From Karalla daura (Eukaryota; Chordata; Actinopteri; Chaetodontiformes; Leiognathidae), in contig CM055188.1 in NCBI GenBank assembly GCA_029224185.1, forward strand, positions 4,775,001 to 4,839,000: DNA of 64,000 bases, in the 5' to 3' direction. A program made the translations under genes and the position numbers. The notes beneath the pieces were generated by a model. It made no database searches, had not been told where the DNA came from, and saw only the letters and a list, made by a program, of their open reading frames with translations. Below are positions 46,885-59,010 of this stretch, one piece after another. Each line of letters opens with the position of its first letter. The stretch's first letter is position 1.

Positions 46885-49800
46885 TGAAGTCTGGCTAAGA
46901 GCATTAGTCCTCCCCCATCCTGACTCAGAGTAGAGACCAGAAGGCAGAGGTGCAGTCTAACACACTCCTCTGTGCTTCCCTCTATTCAGTCACCCACACA
47001 GAACCCCATAGAGACTGTGTCTGTCCCCCGACTGTCCAGATTTAGCAGCAGAGGAGCGACCCTTAACAATCTTATAAAAATCAGGAGTTCCTCAGTCACT
47101 TCTCAGGACAGGAGCATTAAATTACTTAATATTCGCTCCCTGTCTTCCAAAGCCTGTCTTCCAAAGCCATTCTTGTAAATAAATTAATCTCTGACAACAA
47201 CATTGATGTGTTGTGTCTTACAGAAACTTGGCTTTGTGAGGGTGACTATGTTAGCCTAAATGAGGCTTCTCCTCCCAGCCATATTAACTATCATGTCCCT
47301 CGATGTTCTGGCCGTGGAGGTGGGGTGGCAGCCATCTTTGATCGTAGTCTGTTAATTACTCCGAAACCTAATGTTGATTATAGTTCATTTGAAAGCCTTA
47401 TCATCAGCTTGTGTCACCAAAGCTGGAAGACACAGCCCCTCCTACTTGTTGTAGTGTATCGGGCCCCAGGCCCCTATTCAGATTTTCTGGCTGAATTTCC
47501 AGAATTTCTTTCAAACCTAGTTCTCAAAACTGACAAAATCATTATCATCGGTGATTTCAATATTCATGTAGATGTGGTCAGTGATAGCTGCAGTACACAA
47601 CCTGGACCTTGTTCTATCTTATCGTGTTGAAATTAAACACCTGACCGTTCCCCCCCCCCCAACCCACTTATTTCTGACCATTCTTTAATTACTTTCAACT
47701 TCCTTCTAGCCGGTTGTGTGCGAAAGAAGAGCATTATATATACACGACACTTAACTAACAGTGTCTAATCAAACTTTAAAGAAGCTATCCCCCTGTCTCT
47801 TGGTACTGCATCCCCCCCTCTCTGTTATGAAAGCCTGAGTCCCTCCGTCATCGATCACCTCACTGATAGTTTTGTTAACTCCCTTCTCAAGACTCTTGAC
47901 TCGGCTGCACCCCTAACAAAAAAGACTATCACTAGACCAAGATCCGCCCCCTTGTTTACTCCAGAAACTCACCACCTAAAGCAGCTAGCACGTAAGTTAG
48001 AGAGGAATTGGCGTTCAACCAAAAACACTTGTATTTTTCTTACCTGGAAAGATAGCCTGAAGACTTACAGGCTGGCTCTGTGTAATACCAGAGCCAGATA
48101 CTACTCCTCTCTAATTGAGGAAAATAAGCATAACCCTAGGTTTCTGTTCAGCACTGTAGCCAGGCTGACTCAGAGTCATAACTCCACTGAGCAGTGTGTC
48201 CCTACACATCTCAGCAGTGGTGAATTTATGGACTACTTTAACAACAAAATTACAAATATTAGACAAACAATTACGACCCACTCAGCATGCATGGCGACTA
48301 ATCTACCCCCTGTTGCAGCTTTTCGGATAACAGATGGGGAAATAACCAGGTCACTATCTTTATTTGACCCCATTGACCTGCATCAGCTGATCACTATCAT
48401 CTCCTCCGCTAAATCATCGACCTGCCTCCTTGACCCGACTCCGACCAAGTTGTTAAAGGAAGTGCTGCCTTTAATCGCCACCTCCTTACTTGACTTCATC
48501 AACCTGTCCATAACAACAGGTTACGTTCCTCTTACGTTGAAAGTCGGAATAATCAAACCCCTTCTTAAGAAACCGTCCCTTGATCCAGGAACTTTAGCAA
48601 ATTACAGACCGATCTCGAATCTCATCTTCATCTCAAAAATCATTGAGAAAATCATTGCCAACCAGCTCTGTGAACACCTTAATAACCATAGTTTATTTGA
48701 ATCCTTCCAGTCTGGTTTTAGAATGAATCATAGTACTGAGACTGCGCTGGTTAAAGTCACTAATGACCTCTTAATGGCATCTGACCAGGGTCTCATTTCA
48801 GTGCTTGTCTTGTTAGATCTCAGTGCTGCTTTTGATACGGTTGACCACCAGATCTTACTAAGGAGACTGGAACATCAACTCGGAATCAGAGGTACTGCTT
48901 TAGACTGGTTCCAGTCCTATCTTTCAGACCGATATCAGTTTGTTTGTGTCAACGATAACCAATCTCCACGTACTAAAGTCAGCCACAGGGTGCCACAAAG
49001 ATCTGTGCTTGGTCCAGTTCTTTTCTCTGTATATATGCTCCCTCTAGGTGATATCATCAGGAGTTACTCTGTTATGCTGACGACACTCAATTATATCTAT
49101 CTATCAAGCCGGGCGAGCTCAACCGTCTACAGCAGCTTCAGTCCTGCCTTGATGACATTAAGGCCTGGGTGACTAATAATTTCCTCCTTCTGAACTCTGA
49201 AAAAACAGAGTTACTGCTCATCGGTCCAAAACACCTACGTGACTCTATATCTGATGCCATAGCATTACAAAGTAGTTTTGCGACTCCGTCTGCCACCACT
49301 GTAAAGAACCTAGGTGTTAGTTTTGATCAAGACCTGTCTTTTAGCTCCCACATAAAATTGCCTACTTCCACCTCCGCAATATTGCAAAAATAAGACACCT
49401 ACTCCCTCCCCATGCAGTGGAACAGCTGGTCCATGCCTTTGTTACTTCCAGGCTGGACTACTGCAACTCTTTACTGGCTGGATGCTCCAATAGGTCGCTG
49501 AGAACTCTGCAGCTCCTTCAGAACGCGGCAGGTCGTGTCCTGACTAAAACTAGAAAGAGAGATCGCATCTCTCCTGTTCTGGCCTCATTGCACTGGCTTC
49601 CTGTACCTTTCAGGATCCAGTTCAAAATCCTCCTCCTTGTCTATAAAGGTCTTCATGGTCTGGCACCCTCTTATATCTCAGACCTGATAAAACCCTATTG
49701 CCCCACTAGGACACTTCTCTGAATACAGGCCTACTGGTGGTTCCACGAATCTCTAAGTCTAGATGGGGAGCCAGAGCCTTCAGCTACCAAGGCCCTCTGT

Positions 49801-50615
49801 TATGGAACCATCTACCAGTTTCAGTCCGGGAGGCAGACACCCTCTCTACCTTTAAGAGTAGGTTAAAAACCCTCCTTTTTGACAGAGCCTACAGATAAAT
49901 CCAAGATAAGCTGCTATAGGTTGAGTCTGCTGGGGGTCCCCGGCACATTGAGCTCTATCTTCTCTGCCTTCTCTGTGGGTGTGAATCAGGCTCACGCTCC
50001 CTCTAGCTTCTCTCTCTCCTCCTGGCCTCTCCCCGTCTGTTTTCCATCTCCTCCTCTTCCCCCCTCTCCTCCCCCTCTCCTTTTTATCTTTCAATTTTTA
50101 TTTATTTTTATTTTTTATTCTTATTTTAATTTTATTAATATTTTATTTTTTAATTCTTAATTTTTAATTTTCTTTTTATTCTTATTTTTCATTTTATTTT
50201 TTATTTTATTTTTATTATTTTTATTTTTCCCTCCCGGTTTCCATCAACGCTGAGCTGGATCCAAGACCACCTCTACCCGGCTCATCTCACTGCGGTTCCT
50301 CCTGCCTGCTACTATGGACTGATTCAATTCAATTCATTGGTTTATTTATATCCTGAACTGGTAGCCATCAATAATGTTTTGCTTGTGCCCGCCTGTCCGT
50401 CCTGGGTGAGGACCCCCTCCTCTGTCTCTCACCCTGAGGTTTCTCCCCTTTTTTCCCTGTCAGGGTTTTTCTTGGGAGTTGTTCCTCAGCCTTTGCGAGG
50501 GTCTAAGGACAGGGTTTTTTTTCACTATGTACACATTGCTGCTCTCCTAAAGTGCTCTGAGATAACAGCTGTTATGATATGGCACTTAAAACAAATAAAA
50601 GTTGAAGTTGAAGTT
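46885..50615 (+). mobile_element. L2 LINE copy 1, most complete (about 3.7 kb)
   Basis: Contains the endonuclease start (LLNIRSLSSK, LCLTETWL), GRGGGVAAI, VVYRAPGPYSDF and IIIGDFNIHVD, the reverse transcriptase, the C-terminal block and a CT-rich 3' UTR. It ends in three to four TTGAAG repeats (50588-50610), as expected of an L2-type tail. ORF1 is missing from the 5' end. Target duplications were not identified. Confidence 0.93.
46972..49722 (+). pseudogene. L2 ORF2 (endonuclease-reverse transcriptase), broken
   Basis: APE-type endonuclease followed by reverse transcriptase; the protein nicks target DNA and primes cDNA synthesis there. A 14-bp tandem duplication (47139-47152 and 47153-47166) shifts the frame early. 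A deletion near 47595 removes the end of the endonuclease. The reverse transcriptase frame at 47952-49172 keeps LANYRPISNL, SGFRMNHSTETALV, LLDLSAAFDTVDH and the GSVLGPVLFS-like box (here RSVLGPVLFS). The YADD catalytic box around 49072 is in another frame because of a deletion. The remainder (49169-49722) includes NSEKTELLLIGP, SRLDYCNSLLAG and LQNAAGRVLT. Confidence 0.9.
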
Positions 50616-50849
50616 GAAGTCTTCTTGTTGGCTTCACCATTAGCATCAGCTTACGCTTTGGCTGTAGTGGCATTTGTGTCCTCATATTTTTTCCATACGC
50701 TGTTGTTTCATTGGTAAAACATCCAGAGATTATCAGTACGATGTTGGTTCATTAGTTATCAGCAAAGTATATCATTATTAGGCTTATTATGAAATAGTAT
50801 TTCAAGATGTATTTTTGTATTGTTTAGTTGTACGTCTGTGGAGATTCTC

Positions 50850-52110
50850 ATTCATCCAGGTCATAGTATCTGCTGATCAGTTAGTCAAAGCAACTGGACT
50901 TCCTCTGGGGTTTGAAGACGTTTCGTCCTTCATCCGAAGGGCTTCTTCAGTTCTGGTTGGTTGGGGAAAGGCCAGGGTATAAATCTCTCTGGATGTGGGT
51001 GGGATGTGAATGTGGACCATCCCCCTCGTTATGTGACAAAGGGTCACATGAGTGAGCATTAACACATTAATACCTGTGGCAGTGAATGGTCACATGATGG
51101 GCCATTAACACCTGTGGCAGTGAAGGAGCCACACGCCCTTATCATGTGACAAGATGGGGCCATTAACATGTTAATGTGTGGATAGCTCCTCCATTCATCA
51201 ACTAGTGTCAATGTGTGAAAGATTGGGGTTGAATGGGTCCTCATGATCACAGGGTCCAGAGGGTGTTTACTGCTGTGATGTAGATGAGCAGTTAAACTTC
51301 CTGGAGTGGGATCTCAAGGCAGAGTGGTATGTAGCAGACAAACGATGACGCAGGTCTCCTCTGTTCAGAGTAGGTCTTTCCAAATGAGTCTAGATGGCCT
51401 CCTTTACTCCTCTCTCAAACCACCTATCCTCCTCCAGTGTCCTTAAAGGAGTGTCCTTTCTCCTTTCTGTGTATGTAGACCAGTGACTGTGGTCCTGTTG
51501 TAGCTGGTCTCCTGTGTCGGTACATGCGTTTGTGGAGCGGTTATGTGGTTTCTCCAATGTATAGGTCCGGGCATTCCTCACTGCACTGTACTGCATAGAT
51601 CACATTGTTGAGTTTTTCTTTTGGAGTTTTGTCCTTGGGGTGAACCAGTCTCTGTCTGAGGGTGTTTCCTGGCTTGAAATAAACTGGGATGTTGTGTTTG
51701 TGGAAGATTCTCCTTAGTTTCTCTGATAATCCGGATAAATATGGAACCACCATATGTTTCCTTTGATTCCCTGTATTTGTGCTGGTTTCACTATTCTGTC
51801 CGTTCCTCCTTTTGATAAAGGTCAAGTTGGGGTAGCCACAGGTTCTCAGCGCTTGTCTGATGTGTGTGTGCTCCTTTTCCTTTCCTTCTGTTTTCGATGG
51901 GATGCTCTCTGCTCTGTGTTGCAGGGTCCTGATGACGCTGAATTTCTGTTCCAAGGGGTGATGGGAGTCAAAGAGGAGATATTGGTCCGTGTGCATAGGT
52001 TTTCTGTAGACCTCGGTGACTAGGTTCCCCTCCTCCTCTGCAGTAACCTTGCAGTCCAGGAAAGGTAGTTTTCCATCAATACCCCGGGCTGTGGCTGGAC
52101 AAAACACTGG
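50850..52110 (-). mobile_element. Penelope-like element, 3' part
   Basis: The reverse strand encodes the C-terminal part of a Penelope-type reverse transcriptase followed by a GIY-YIG endonuclease, then 3' sequence to about 50850 (with gaagacgtttcgtccttcat). It is truncated at its 5' side, where it abuts a LINE fragment at about 52080. Such elements are retroelements distinct from LINEs and LTR elements. Confidence 0.88.
51390..52080 (-). pseudogene. Penelope-like reverse transcriptase/GIY-YIG endonuclease, 5'-truncated
   Basis: From about 52078 down: GIDGKLPFLDCKV, then TEVYRKPMHTDQYLLFDSHH, which is the end of the reverse transcriptase thumb. A linker carries KHMVVPYLSGLSEKLRRIF and GNTLRQRLVHPKDK. 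The endonuclease opens NNVIYAVQC and DLYIGET, the GIY-YIG pair, with the Cys residues seen in the Neptune/Poseidon type. A frameshift at about 51545-51590 then moves the remainder (MYRHRR- and DTPLRTLEEDRW-like residues) to other frames with stops. The N-terminal two-thirds of the protein is absent. Confidence 0.85.
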
Positions 52111-52545
52111 ACTGGACAACACACACCAGCCACCCATATGGGAAGATAGAAGACTGCGGTCCTTCAACATCTGCAGCACGCTGCTGTGGATGTTTTACCA
52201 GTCCGTGGTTGCTGGTCTCCTCTTTTATATTGTGGTAAGTTGGGGGGGCAGCAAATCCAACATTTCCAGATTTGATAAACTGATCAGGCAGGCCAGCTCT
52301 GTGGTTGGCATGAAACTGGACCCACTGGTGACAATGGCAGAATACAAACTGCAGGACATCATGGACAATAGCATCCACAACGTCATCAACATCCAGAGAA
52401 GCCTGTTAAATGAGAGACTGCTTCTTCCAAATGCAGAACCACCAGACTTAAGAACTCTGTCATCCTGTCATCATGTTGTACAACTCACTTGGGGGAGGAG
52501 GAATTAGAGAGGGCAAAGGGAAAGGAGTGGTAGAGTCCGCAGTAT

Positions 52546-52605
<60 letters not shown>

Positions 52606-52619
52606 CATATATATATAGG

Positions 52620-52654
<35 letters not shown>

Positions 52655-52800
52655 TACATAGTATTGATTGTTTACTCTCTATTGGTATATATATAGTTTA
52701 TACTATTTATTTATTCTTTTCTATTCTCTTTGTATGGCACCTTTGTTTTTACTGTTTGTTGCTGGAATTTAAATTTCAATAAAGGGATCAATAAAGTTAA
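52084..52800 (+). mobile_element. Non-LTR LINE, 3' fragment
   Basis: Translated 52150-52500: RRLRSFNICSTLLWMFYQSV, SWGGSKSNISRFDKLIRQA and LNERLLLPNAEPP, the C-terminal region of a common fish LINE. Next come gtacaactcacttgggggag, a (TA)n microsatellite (52546-52655) and a tail with two aataaa-type repeats (caataaagggatcaataaag). The same family recurs at 58845-59010. Confidence 0.8.
52546..52655. repeat. (TA)n microsatellite
   Basis: About 25 TA units, a short CA/GA interruption, then about 15 more. Confidence 0.95.
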
Positions 52801-52804
52801 CTAA

Positions 52805-54060
52805 CTCTCTAACGCAACAACTTGCTTCCTTTCTACTGGCCTTGATAATCTGGTGTGTCTGTGAGTGTGTGTGTGTATGAGAGAGATTGAGAGAGAGAGA
52901 GAGAGAGACAGCAAAAGAGAGAAGAGGATTATTGTAATAAACCAACCACACTCTGAATTCAGTGTTGTCATGATTGCCCCTTATTGAGGTAATTAACATG
53001 CCACTTATGTCATACCTTGCTGTGTATTCAGTCTGCTGTTCATGCTGAGGCATATAAAACCCTCCTTAAAAGTTAGAGAAACTTTATATCATTACTTTGC
53101 AATGTGAAGTTGACACCAACATGAGCAACTTATTTCTAGAAGCTCCAAACCTCAGCCATTCCCCAAAGGCACTTTTGAGAGAGAAAGTCTAGCTTAATTT
53201 CTCATATCTGGGACTCTATTCAGATGCACAATGTGGGCCCAGATTTTTCTCATGCTGAGCAAAACAGTCATTACTAGCATGATATCCAAAATATACTTTA
53301 TCTGATCCAGGTTGTTGTATAATGACACAAATTCTCTCTTGGAGATTGGCTTAAGTCCTGAAATTCTTTCCAACTCCACATAATGTGTCATTTTTTGACA
53401 AACAACAAAAACAACAGGCGCAATCTCTTATGAGTACTTTTTGGCTTTCTGCAGGGAAGTCAGTTACTGTCTTTAAGCCAGGCAGCCAGTCAGGACAGAT
53501 GAGTTGTAAATGTATTCCAGAGGAAAAATGTAAGCTTCAGAGAAAGGAAGGCAGTTTGGAATCTGCAACTTTCCCTTGCTCTAACTTGAGCACCGCCTTC
53601 TCAGTAGCCCACCCAAGAAGCAGCCCATGGGCATAAATTTGAGGCCTGACTCACTGTGGATTCAAAACAATCTGCATCTCTCTCTCTCTCTCTCTCTCTC
53701 CCTCTCTCTGGTTTGTCATTCCCCTTTCCTCTCTTCTACATGTCTTTCCTTTCTAGCAAATTCCTCTTTTAATGAAAGTGAAAGCCTCTGTTTCAGTACA
53801 TGCATGCAACATTATTGTTCTAAAAGATTAATTAACTCAGAAAATATCCAAATTTATTTTTCTCTCAAATATCATCCTCTCAAGGACCATCTTTTTCTTC
53901 CCTACTCTAAACAGAATCCGAGTTTTAGCAACGTCTGAATTAAAGTTTGTGTTGTGGCATCAATACCCTTTTAAATCTGTTGTAATAAATAAGAGGCTGT
54001 GTGACTGAGGGCATTGAAACCTTTAACCCCAAGTGCAATCTGGTCAGCATATTTGGTGTC
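52805..54060. other. Anonymous DNA with GA and CT microsatellites
   Basis: A GA run at about 52878-52910 and a CT run at 53676-53710. No coding exon recognised. Confidence 0.5.
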
Positions 54061-54074
54061 TGCTGAGCCTGCAG

Positions 54075-54575
54075 AAGGGAGCACTATTACTCTCCACCGT
54101 GTTTATTAGTGCTCCGAAAAGGAGCACTATTATTCTACACCGTGTTTATTCTTATTATTATTATTATAGCGAAATTTCGGTCGAGCGTATCTCGAGAACC
54201 GCTGATCGCAGACACACATACATCAAAACGTGCGACTCGGCCCCAGCAAGTGTACTTTCCTTCCACCCCGCCAGGGGCCAAAAACTGGCAAAATCAGTTA
54301 ATTGGCCGCTGTCGCCAAACGATCCAGATTCTGGACATTTTAAAAGGACAAATTGTTCAGGACGCTCTCCTGCACGCGTTGGCATATAGCAGCCTAAAAA
54401 TTGACAAAGATTGATGAAAAATAACACTTTTTGGCCCCGCGTTATTTTTTGACGAAAAATAACACTTTTTGGCCCCGCAGGGACCCCACAGGGACCAAAA
54501 AGTGCTCAGAAAGACCAAAAAATCCCATAAGAAATGAATGGGAAAAAACAGAAAATTCAAAAAATCGCCCTTTAT
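54075..54575 (+). repeat. Hairpin-ended repeat family Y, copy 3 (truncated)
   Basis: A perfect hairpin GTGCTCC-gaaaa-GGAGCAC at 54109-54127 is preceded at 54078 by a second right arm, ggagcac followed by tattactctccaccg. The terminus is thus repeated with a 43-bp period. The body follows copy 2 to about 54570 and then stops. A short internal duplication (gacgaaaaataacacttttt) lies near 54455. Confidence 0.75.
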
Positions 54576-54579
54576 TTAA

Positions 54580-55450
54580 TTGTTAAAGTAAAGCAGAGGG
54601 GTGCTACTCTTACAAGAACTGGATCTGAAAAAAGACCAATGTCTGAGTTGCACAGGATGTAACTAAAAGATACCTGCACAATATATTGTAAATGAATGAT
54701 TATCATGTTATTAACATGCACGACACTCATATCACAAAGACTACATTCATGCTCTGGATGTCAATATATTTGGCTAGTCAGAGGAGCCTTCCAGCCCTAA
54801 ATGCCTGCATCCCATTGAGCAGCTGAAGTGTTTCCAAAGCATGGCATCACCTGACTCCCAGCCACTGATTAGTCAAAGTTCTTTCACTACAGACTCACAA
54901 AAACAGCACTTTTAAACACCAGTAACACAGCAATTTGTTTCTCATGTGTTACTTACCAAATCAAAAAGGACACAACCGTCAGGACTGGAAATGGTCTGAC
55001 TAGATGAGGCGATTAATGGCTCTGAGCCACAGCTTCAAGAGAGTGAGTAGCGGCAACTCCACCACAGAATTTTTGGAGACAATGATTGGTGCTGCCTAGT
55101 GTTGCTCAAAAATGTGGAAAATAAAACTAGCCCTGAGGCCTGTATAGCTGGAGCTAATGCACACAGGGCTAAGTCGAGGCACAACAAACAAGTCAATAGC
55201 CAGGGCAGAGACACGACAGGGTCTTTGACAGAAAGCAGGTCAAACAGGGAGGGTAGGAGAGCAAGGGGACACAGAGCACAGATGTTAGTCACGTTACTGG
55301 GAAGAAGGTGAGTGCTTACACTGAAAGTGACAAAATTGTTTGTTAGGTCATTCAGGTTGCATCACATATGGCAGATCTATTCTCTATTGGAGACATTTCT
55401 ATTCTGTTTGCTTGCTTCTCTCTCGCCCTGTCTCTGTGCTCTGCACAGCG
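54580..55450. other. No gene recognised
   Basis: Anonymous sequence; short frames only. Confidence 0.45.
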
Positions 55451-55454
55451 TTTT

Positions 55455-55559
55455 TCTCTCCCATTCAAATCAGGGACATTTTGGGGTCAGTTTTAACTAG
55501 GGACAGGGTAACCGACTCAGGGACCGTCCCGCCAAATCAGGGATGTCTGGTCACCCTAG
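55455..55559 (-). mobile_element. DNA-transposon end (hAT-like), tentative
   Basis: Ends gggatgtctggtcaccctag, the inverse of the ctagggtgaccagacatccc terminus common in fish hAT elements. The partner end was not found. Confidence 0.45.
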
Positions 55560-55564
55560 TCTGC

Positions 55565-56750
55565 TGCTCTGTGAAATTTTAGTCACTTTCAGTGTGTGCG
55601 CAGGATAAGGCGGTTCAGTCCAGCAGGGCAGGAGACATTAGGGCAGCAACGAGATCCGAAACAGGGTAGCTGAGGTGGGCAGGAGACACGATCAAGAGTC
55701 AAGCAGGCAAGGTCAGAAACAGACAGGCAAAACAGGGAAAAATACTGGAAAGTCATGAACAACACTTGAAGACAATCTGGCAACTAAGCTCTGGAACAGG
55801 TAAGGCTACACACATATATTGTCAGCTTAGTTGCCTCTGGAGTTTCTCTGGCTGAGGAAACAGGGAAGACCAGGGCAGGATTGAACTGAACAGTGGGTGG
55901 AATCGGAGGAAAAGGAGGAAGGAAACAAACAATCAAAGCTGAAGCAAGTTTTCGAATAGGCCAACACAGTTTGTGACTGTCAGGTCCTGACCAACAGGGC
56001 TGGCCCTGTTATAGGTCCTGAATAAGTCCTTGCACAAGGATAGGTGCTACGATAGACCCTGTAAAATTACCGAGTAGGACTTGATGTTTACTCTGCACTG
56101 ATTGATTAAACCTAGAGCAGGATGGGATACCATCAGAAATCACCCAAACAAGTGTCAATTTTAAAACCCAGCAGAAGATGAACACTAGCCCTTAGCATCA
56201 GCCTAACAGACACAGCTCAAAACAACAGCAACTTCAAGACTCCTCCTCTTGTTCATAGCATCCATCGCCATGAACACCAGAAACATGTTTACCTCCTGCC
56301 CTCTTTGTTATCAAAACAAAATTTCTAATGTGAATTTCTATTGATGTGACTCTGCAGTGGAGACACAACCATTTAGAGGGCCAAGTGAGAGGGACAGTTC
56401 CTGCCAGCCAACGTAAAAAAAGCCTTGTAAAATTACCTTGAAATTCCTGCAGTGGAAATGTGGCTAATTAGACTTTTCCATCACGCAGTTCTTGTCCTAC
56501 ATTGCTAGAAACAGCATTTAACACTACTTATCATTGGTTTGCCTCCAGCTAGTTAGTAATTAGTGCTAACTTTTAACTGTGCCTGAAACTTCTGACAGCA
56601 AAACACCTACAGTATACATTTGAAGCAGTTTTCCAACGCAGACACTACATTACATTGTATATTGTCCCATAGTGGTGGTTCTCCAACTTAATTGTTTGTA
56701 TATATGCCACAAGTCATATCATAATCCAATACTCATAATACTAATAATCC
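55565..56750. other. No gene recognised
   Basis: 55600-55990 is purine-rich (cagggcaggagacat, acagacaggcaaaac) and may be an inverted retroelement leader. The rest is anonymous. Confidence 0.4.
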
Positions 56751-56756
56751 AAAAAA

Positions 56757-58080
56757 GGTTCAAGGTTTAAGAGTCTTTATTATCCCCGGGGGGCAAATTG
56801 TTTCACAGCAAGTAGTAAACAAATCAAACATACAATAAACACATCCAGAAAAACACAACGGGCCACATCCAACATTCAACATAGATCATTTGAAAGCCTG
56901 TCACAGTATGAAAAAATGAATCTCTCCTTCTGTTCATCTTATATCTGGGAAGCAGGTATCTACGTCTGGACAGAAGCAGCCTGAACTCTCAGTGCAAGGG
57001 GTGATCTGGTCTGCTAAGATCAGTCTGGCTTTGGTCATTGACCTCTCCTTGTGCAGGTCGAACAGGTCATTTAGGGCTTTGCCTGCAATTTTTCAGCACA
57101 TCCTAAATACACCTACAATTTTGTTCCTATTTTTACATGTTAAAAGACCAACCAGCAGATGAAGTTAAAAGTTAATAAAGATTCGATCAAACAAGTATAA
57201 AACATTCTCATAAAAGTAGTGTCCACATTAAAACTATGGGGCTTCTGATAAAAGTACATCCGCTGATGAGCTTTCTTCAATGAGTGTCAACGTGGACTTC
57301 GAAGGTCAGCTTATCTTTAACTAAAGTTCCTAAATACTTGTTTTGGCTCACAACTTCCACTTTTCCGCAGAGATCACCGCCAGGGTGTTGGCAGTGCTGT
57401 TTTTTCTAAAATCAATGAGCATTTCTTTTGTCTTGGAAACATTGATGTTTAAGAAGGAGCACCAGTCAGTGAAGTCCCTGACCACTGGCCCGTGGTCAGG
57501 GTCATCACTGCTGAGGAGGGATAGGATGACTGAGTCATCAGCAAACTTTAAAATATGACGCTGTGGGTACTGGCTGTGACAGTCATTGGTGTGTAAAATA
57601 AATCAAAGGGGGGAAAGAACACAACCTTGAGGAGAGCCGGTGGAAGTGAAGAGGACATCAGAGAAAACCCCATTGACCCTTACCCACTGAGACTGTTCAG
57701 TTAAAAAGTCCATCAACCATTCTGTGAGGCTAGAGTCAGTGTCATCAAAACAATGTAATCTCTCAGCTAAAACATGGGGTTGAATACAATTAAAAGCTGA
57801 TGAGAAATAATTAAAAAGTAATTTGGCAAATGTTTTCTTTCCCTCAAGATGCTTTAAAATCATATTTAAAAGAGTTCCTCTTGTGTCCTCCAACCCCCGG
57901 TCTGACCTATAGGCAAACTGAAGTGGGTCCAGATGATCTTTGACAGTGAGGTCAGGGCAACAGGCCTAAAGTGATTTGGTGACTGAGTGGCCTTGATTTT
58001 GGGGCCTTGTTTTTTTTCCAAAGCTGGGGGACCCTGTGAGCCATATTAAAAAGAAAAAAAAATTCTGCCAACTTTGGGGT
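56757..58080 (-). mobile_element. Non-LTR LINE fragment, antisense
   Basis: The reverse strand has HLEGKKTFAKLLFNYFSSAF, SSLTEWLMDFLTEQSQWVRV and TGSPQGCVLSPL (57600-57890), conserved reverse transcriptase blocks. These are followed by antisense of a LKFADDSVIL-like box near 57540, the SKTKEMLIDF-like block near 57420 and a VVSQNKYLGT-like block near 57330. The 3' end (inverse of cccccggggataataaagac) is at 56770-56800. Several stops and frameshifts. The 5' part is missing. Confidence 0.85.
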
Positions 58081-58162
58081 ACAATTTTTCAAAATGCGAC
58101 CTCCAATGCCATCATTATCAGGCAACCCGTTCTCATCCCAACGTGTCAAATACCGACTATTT

Positions 58163-58299
58163 GTCACACCCCTGAACGTTACATATGGCCGCCGAAGGTA
58201 ACCTTCCGCGTCTGTTTATTGACGCTCCAGGTTGTCCATTCACTCTCATGCAAACCCCAGCTCGGCTGGCCGGGACGCTGAGAGCAGAGGCTCCAGCCC
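58163..58299 (+). repeat. Left arm of a 137-bp inverted repeat
   Basis: gtcacacccctgaacgttac to cagaggctccagcc is nearly the reverse complement of 59774-59910. The flanks differ beyond 58163 apart from a short gacatttgtc-like stretch. Confidence 0.85.
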
Positions 58300-58844
58300 A
58301 TTCAGTGGTCCCCTGCTGTTGCTCCTGTAGAGTTACTGACCCCCATTTTCCCAGTCTACAGTGTTTAGTTCCATGGTGAACTCAACTCAACTCAAAAGGT
58401 GAAATTCTTGTGCATTTATACAGTACCTGAATGATTATGCTTTGGTGGAGTGTATCGAATGGGTATCAAATGGGCTATCAAAGGTTTTAAAATGTGTTAT
58501 CAGGAATAAAGGTGGGCATAGTGGAAAAAAATGAAAACGCAAAAATGACTCTTCTTGTCTTGTCTTTGACTATAGATCATGTACATTTTATTTCACTATA
58601 TGGAGTTCACACTTACATTTATTTGAATTGAACTTTCTGTATAGCCTCCAGGGTGAACAAAAATGAAAATATGGTAAACCAAATGAATTATCCTCCATGC
58701 TGGTTTTAGTTCCCTACTCTTTAGTTTGATCTGCTTGTATTTGCACATTGGCTGTTGGTCCAAACCAGTCAAACCAGTTGCATTTTGGGCTCTGTAAAGA
58801 ATTTGTGTGACAATGGGAGACCAAAAGCCCATTAAGTGCAAGAC

Positions 58845-59010
58845 TTCGGAACTCCTTCATCCCTCATGCCATCTTGCCCTACAGTAACTCCTCACTTGGG
58901 GGGTGGAGGAAATAGGGAGGACAAGGGGGAAGGAGTGGTTGAGTTCACTGTTCACTGAAGTTTTTCAACGTTTTAAGATTACACTTGATTATGAGTTTAT
59001 ATGTAATATT
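58845..59010 (+). mobile_element. Non-LTR LINE 3' fragment
   Basis: cactcattggg-type C-terminus, then tcacttggggggtggaggaa and aaggagtggttgagttcact, matching 52480-52540 of the other LINE tail. It lies between the arms of the inverted repeat. Confidence 0.6.
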
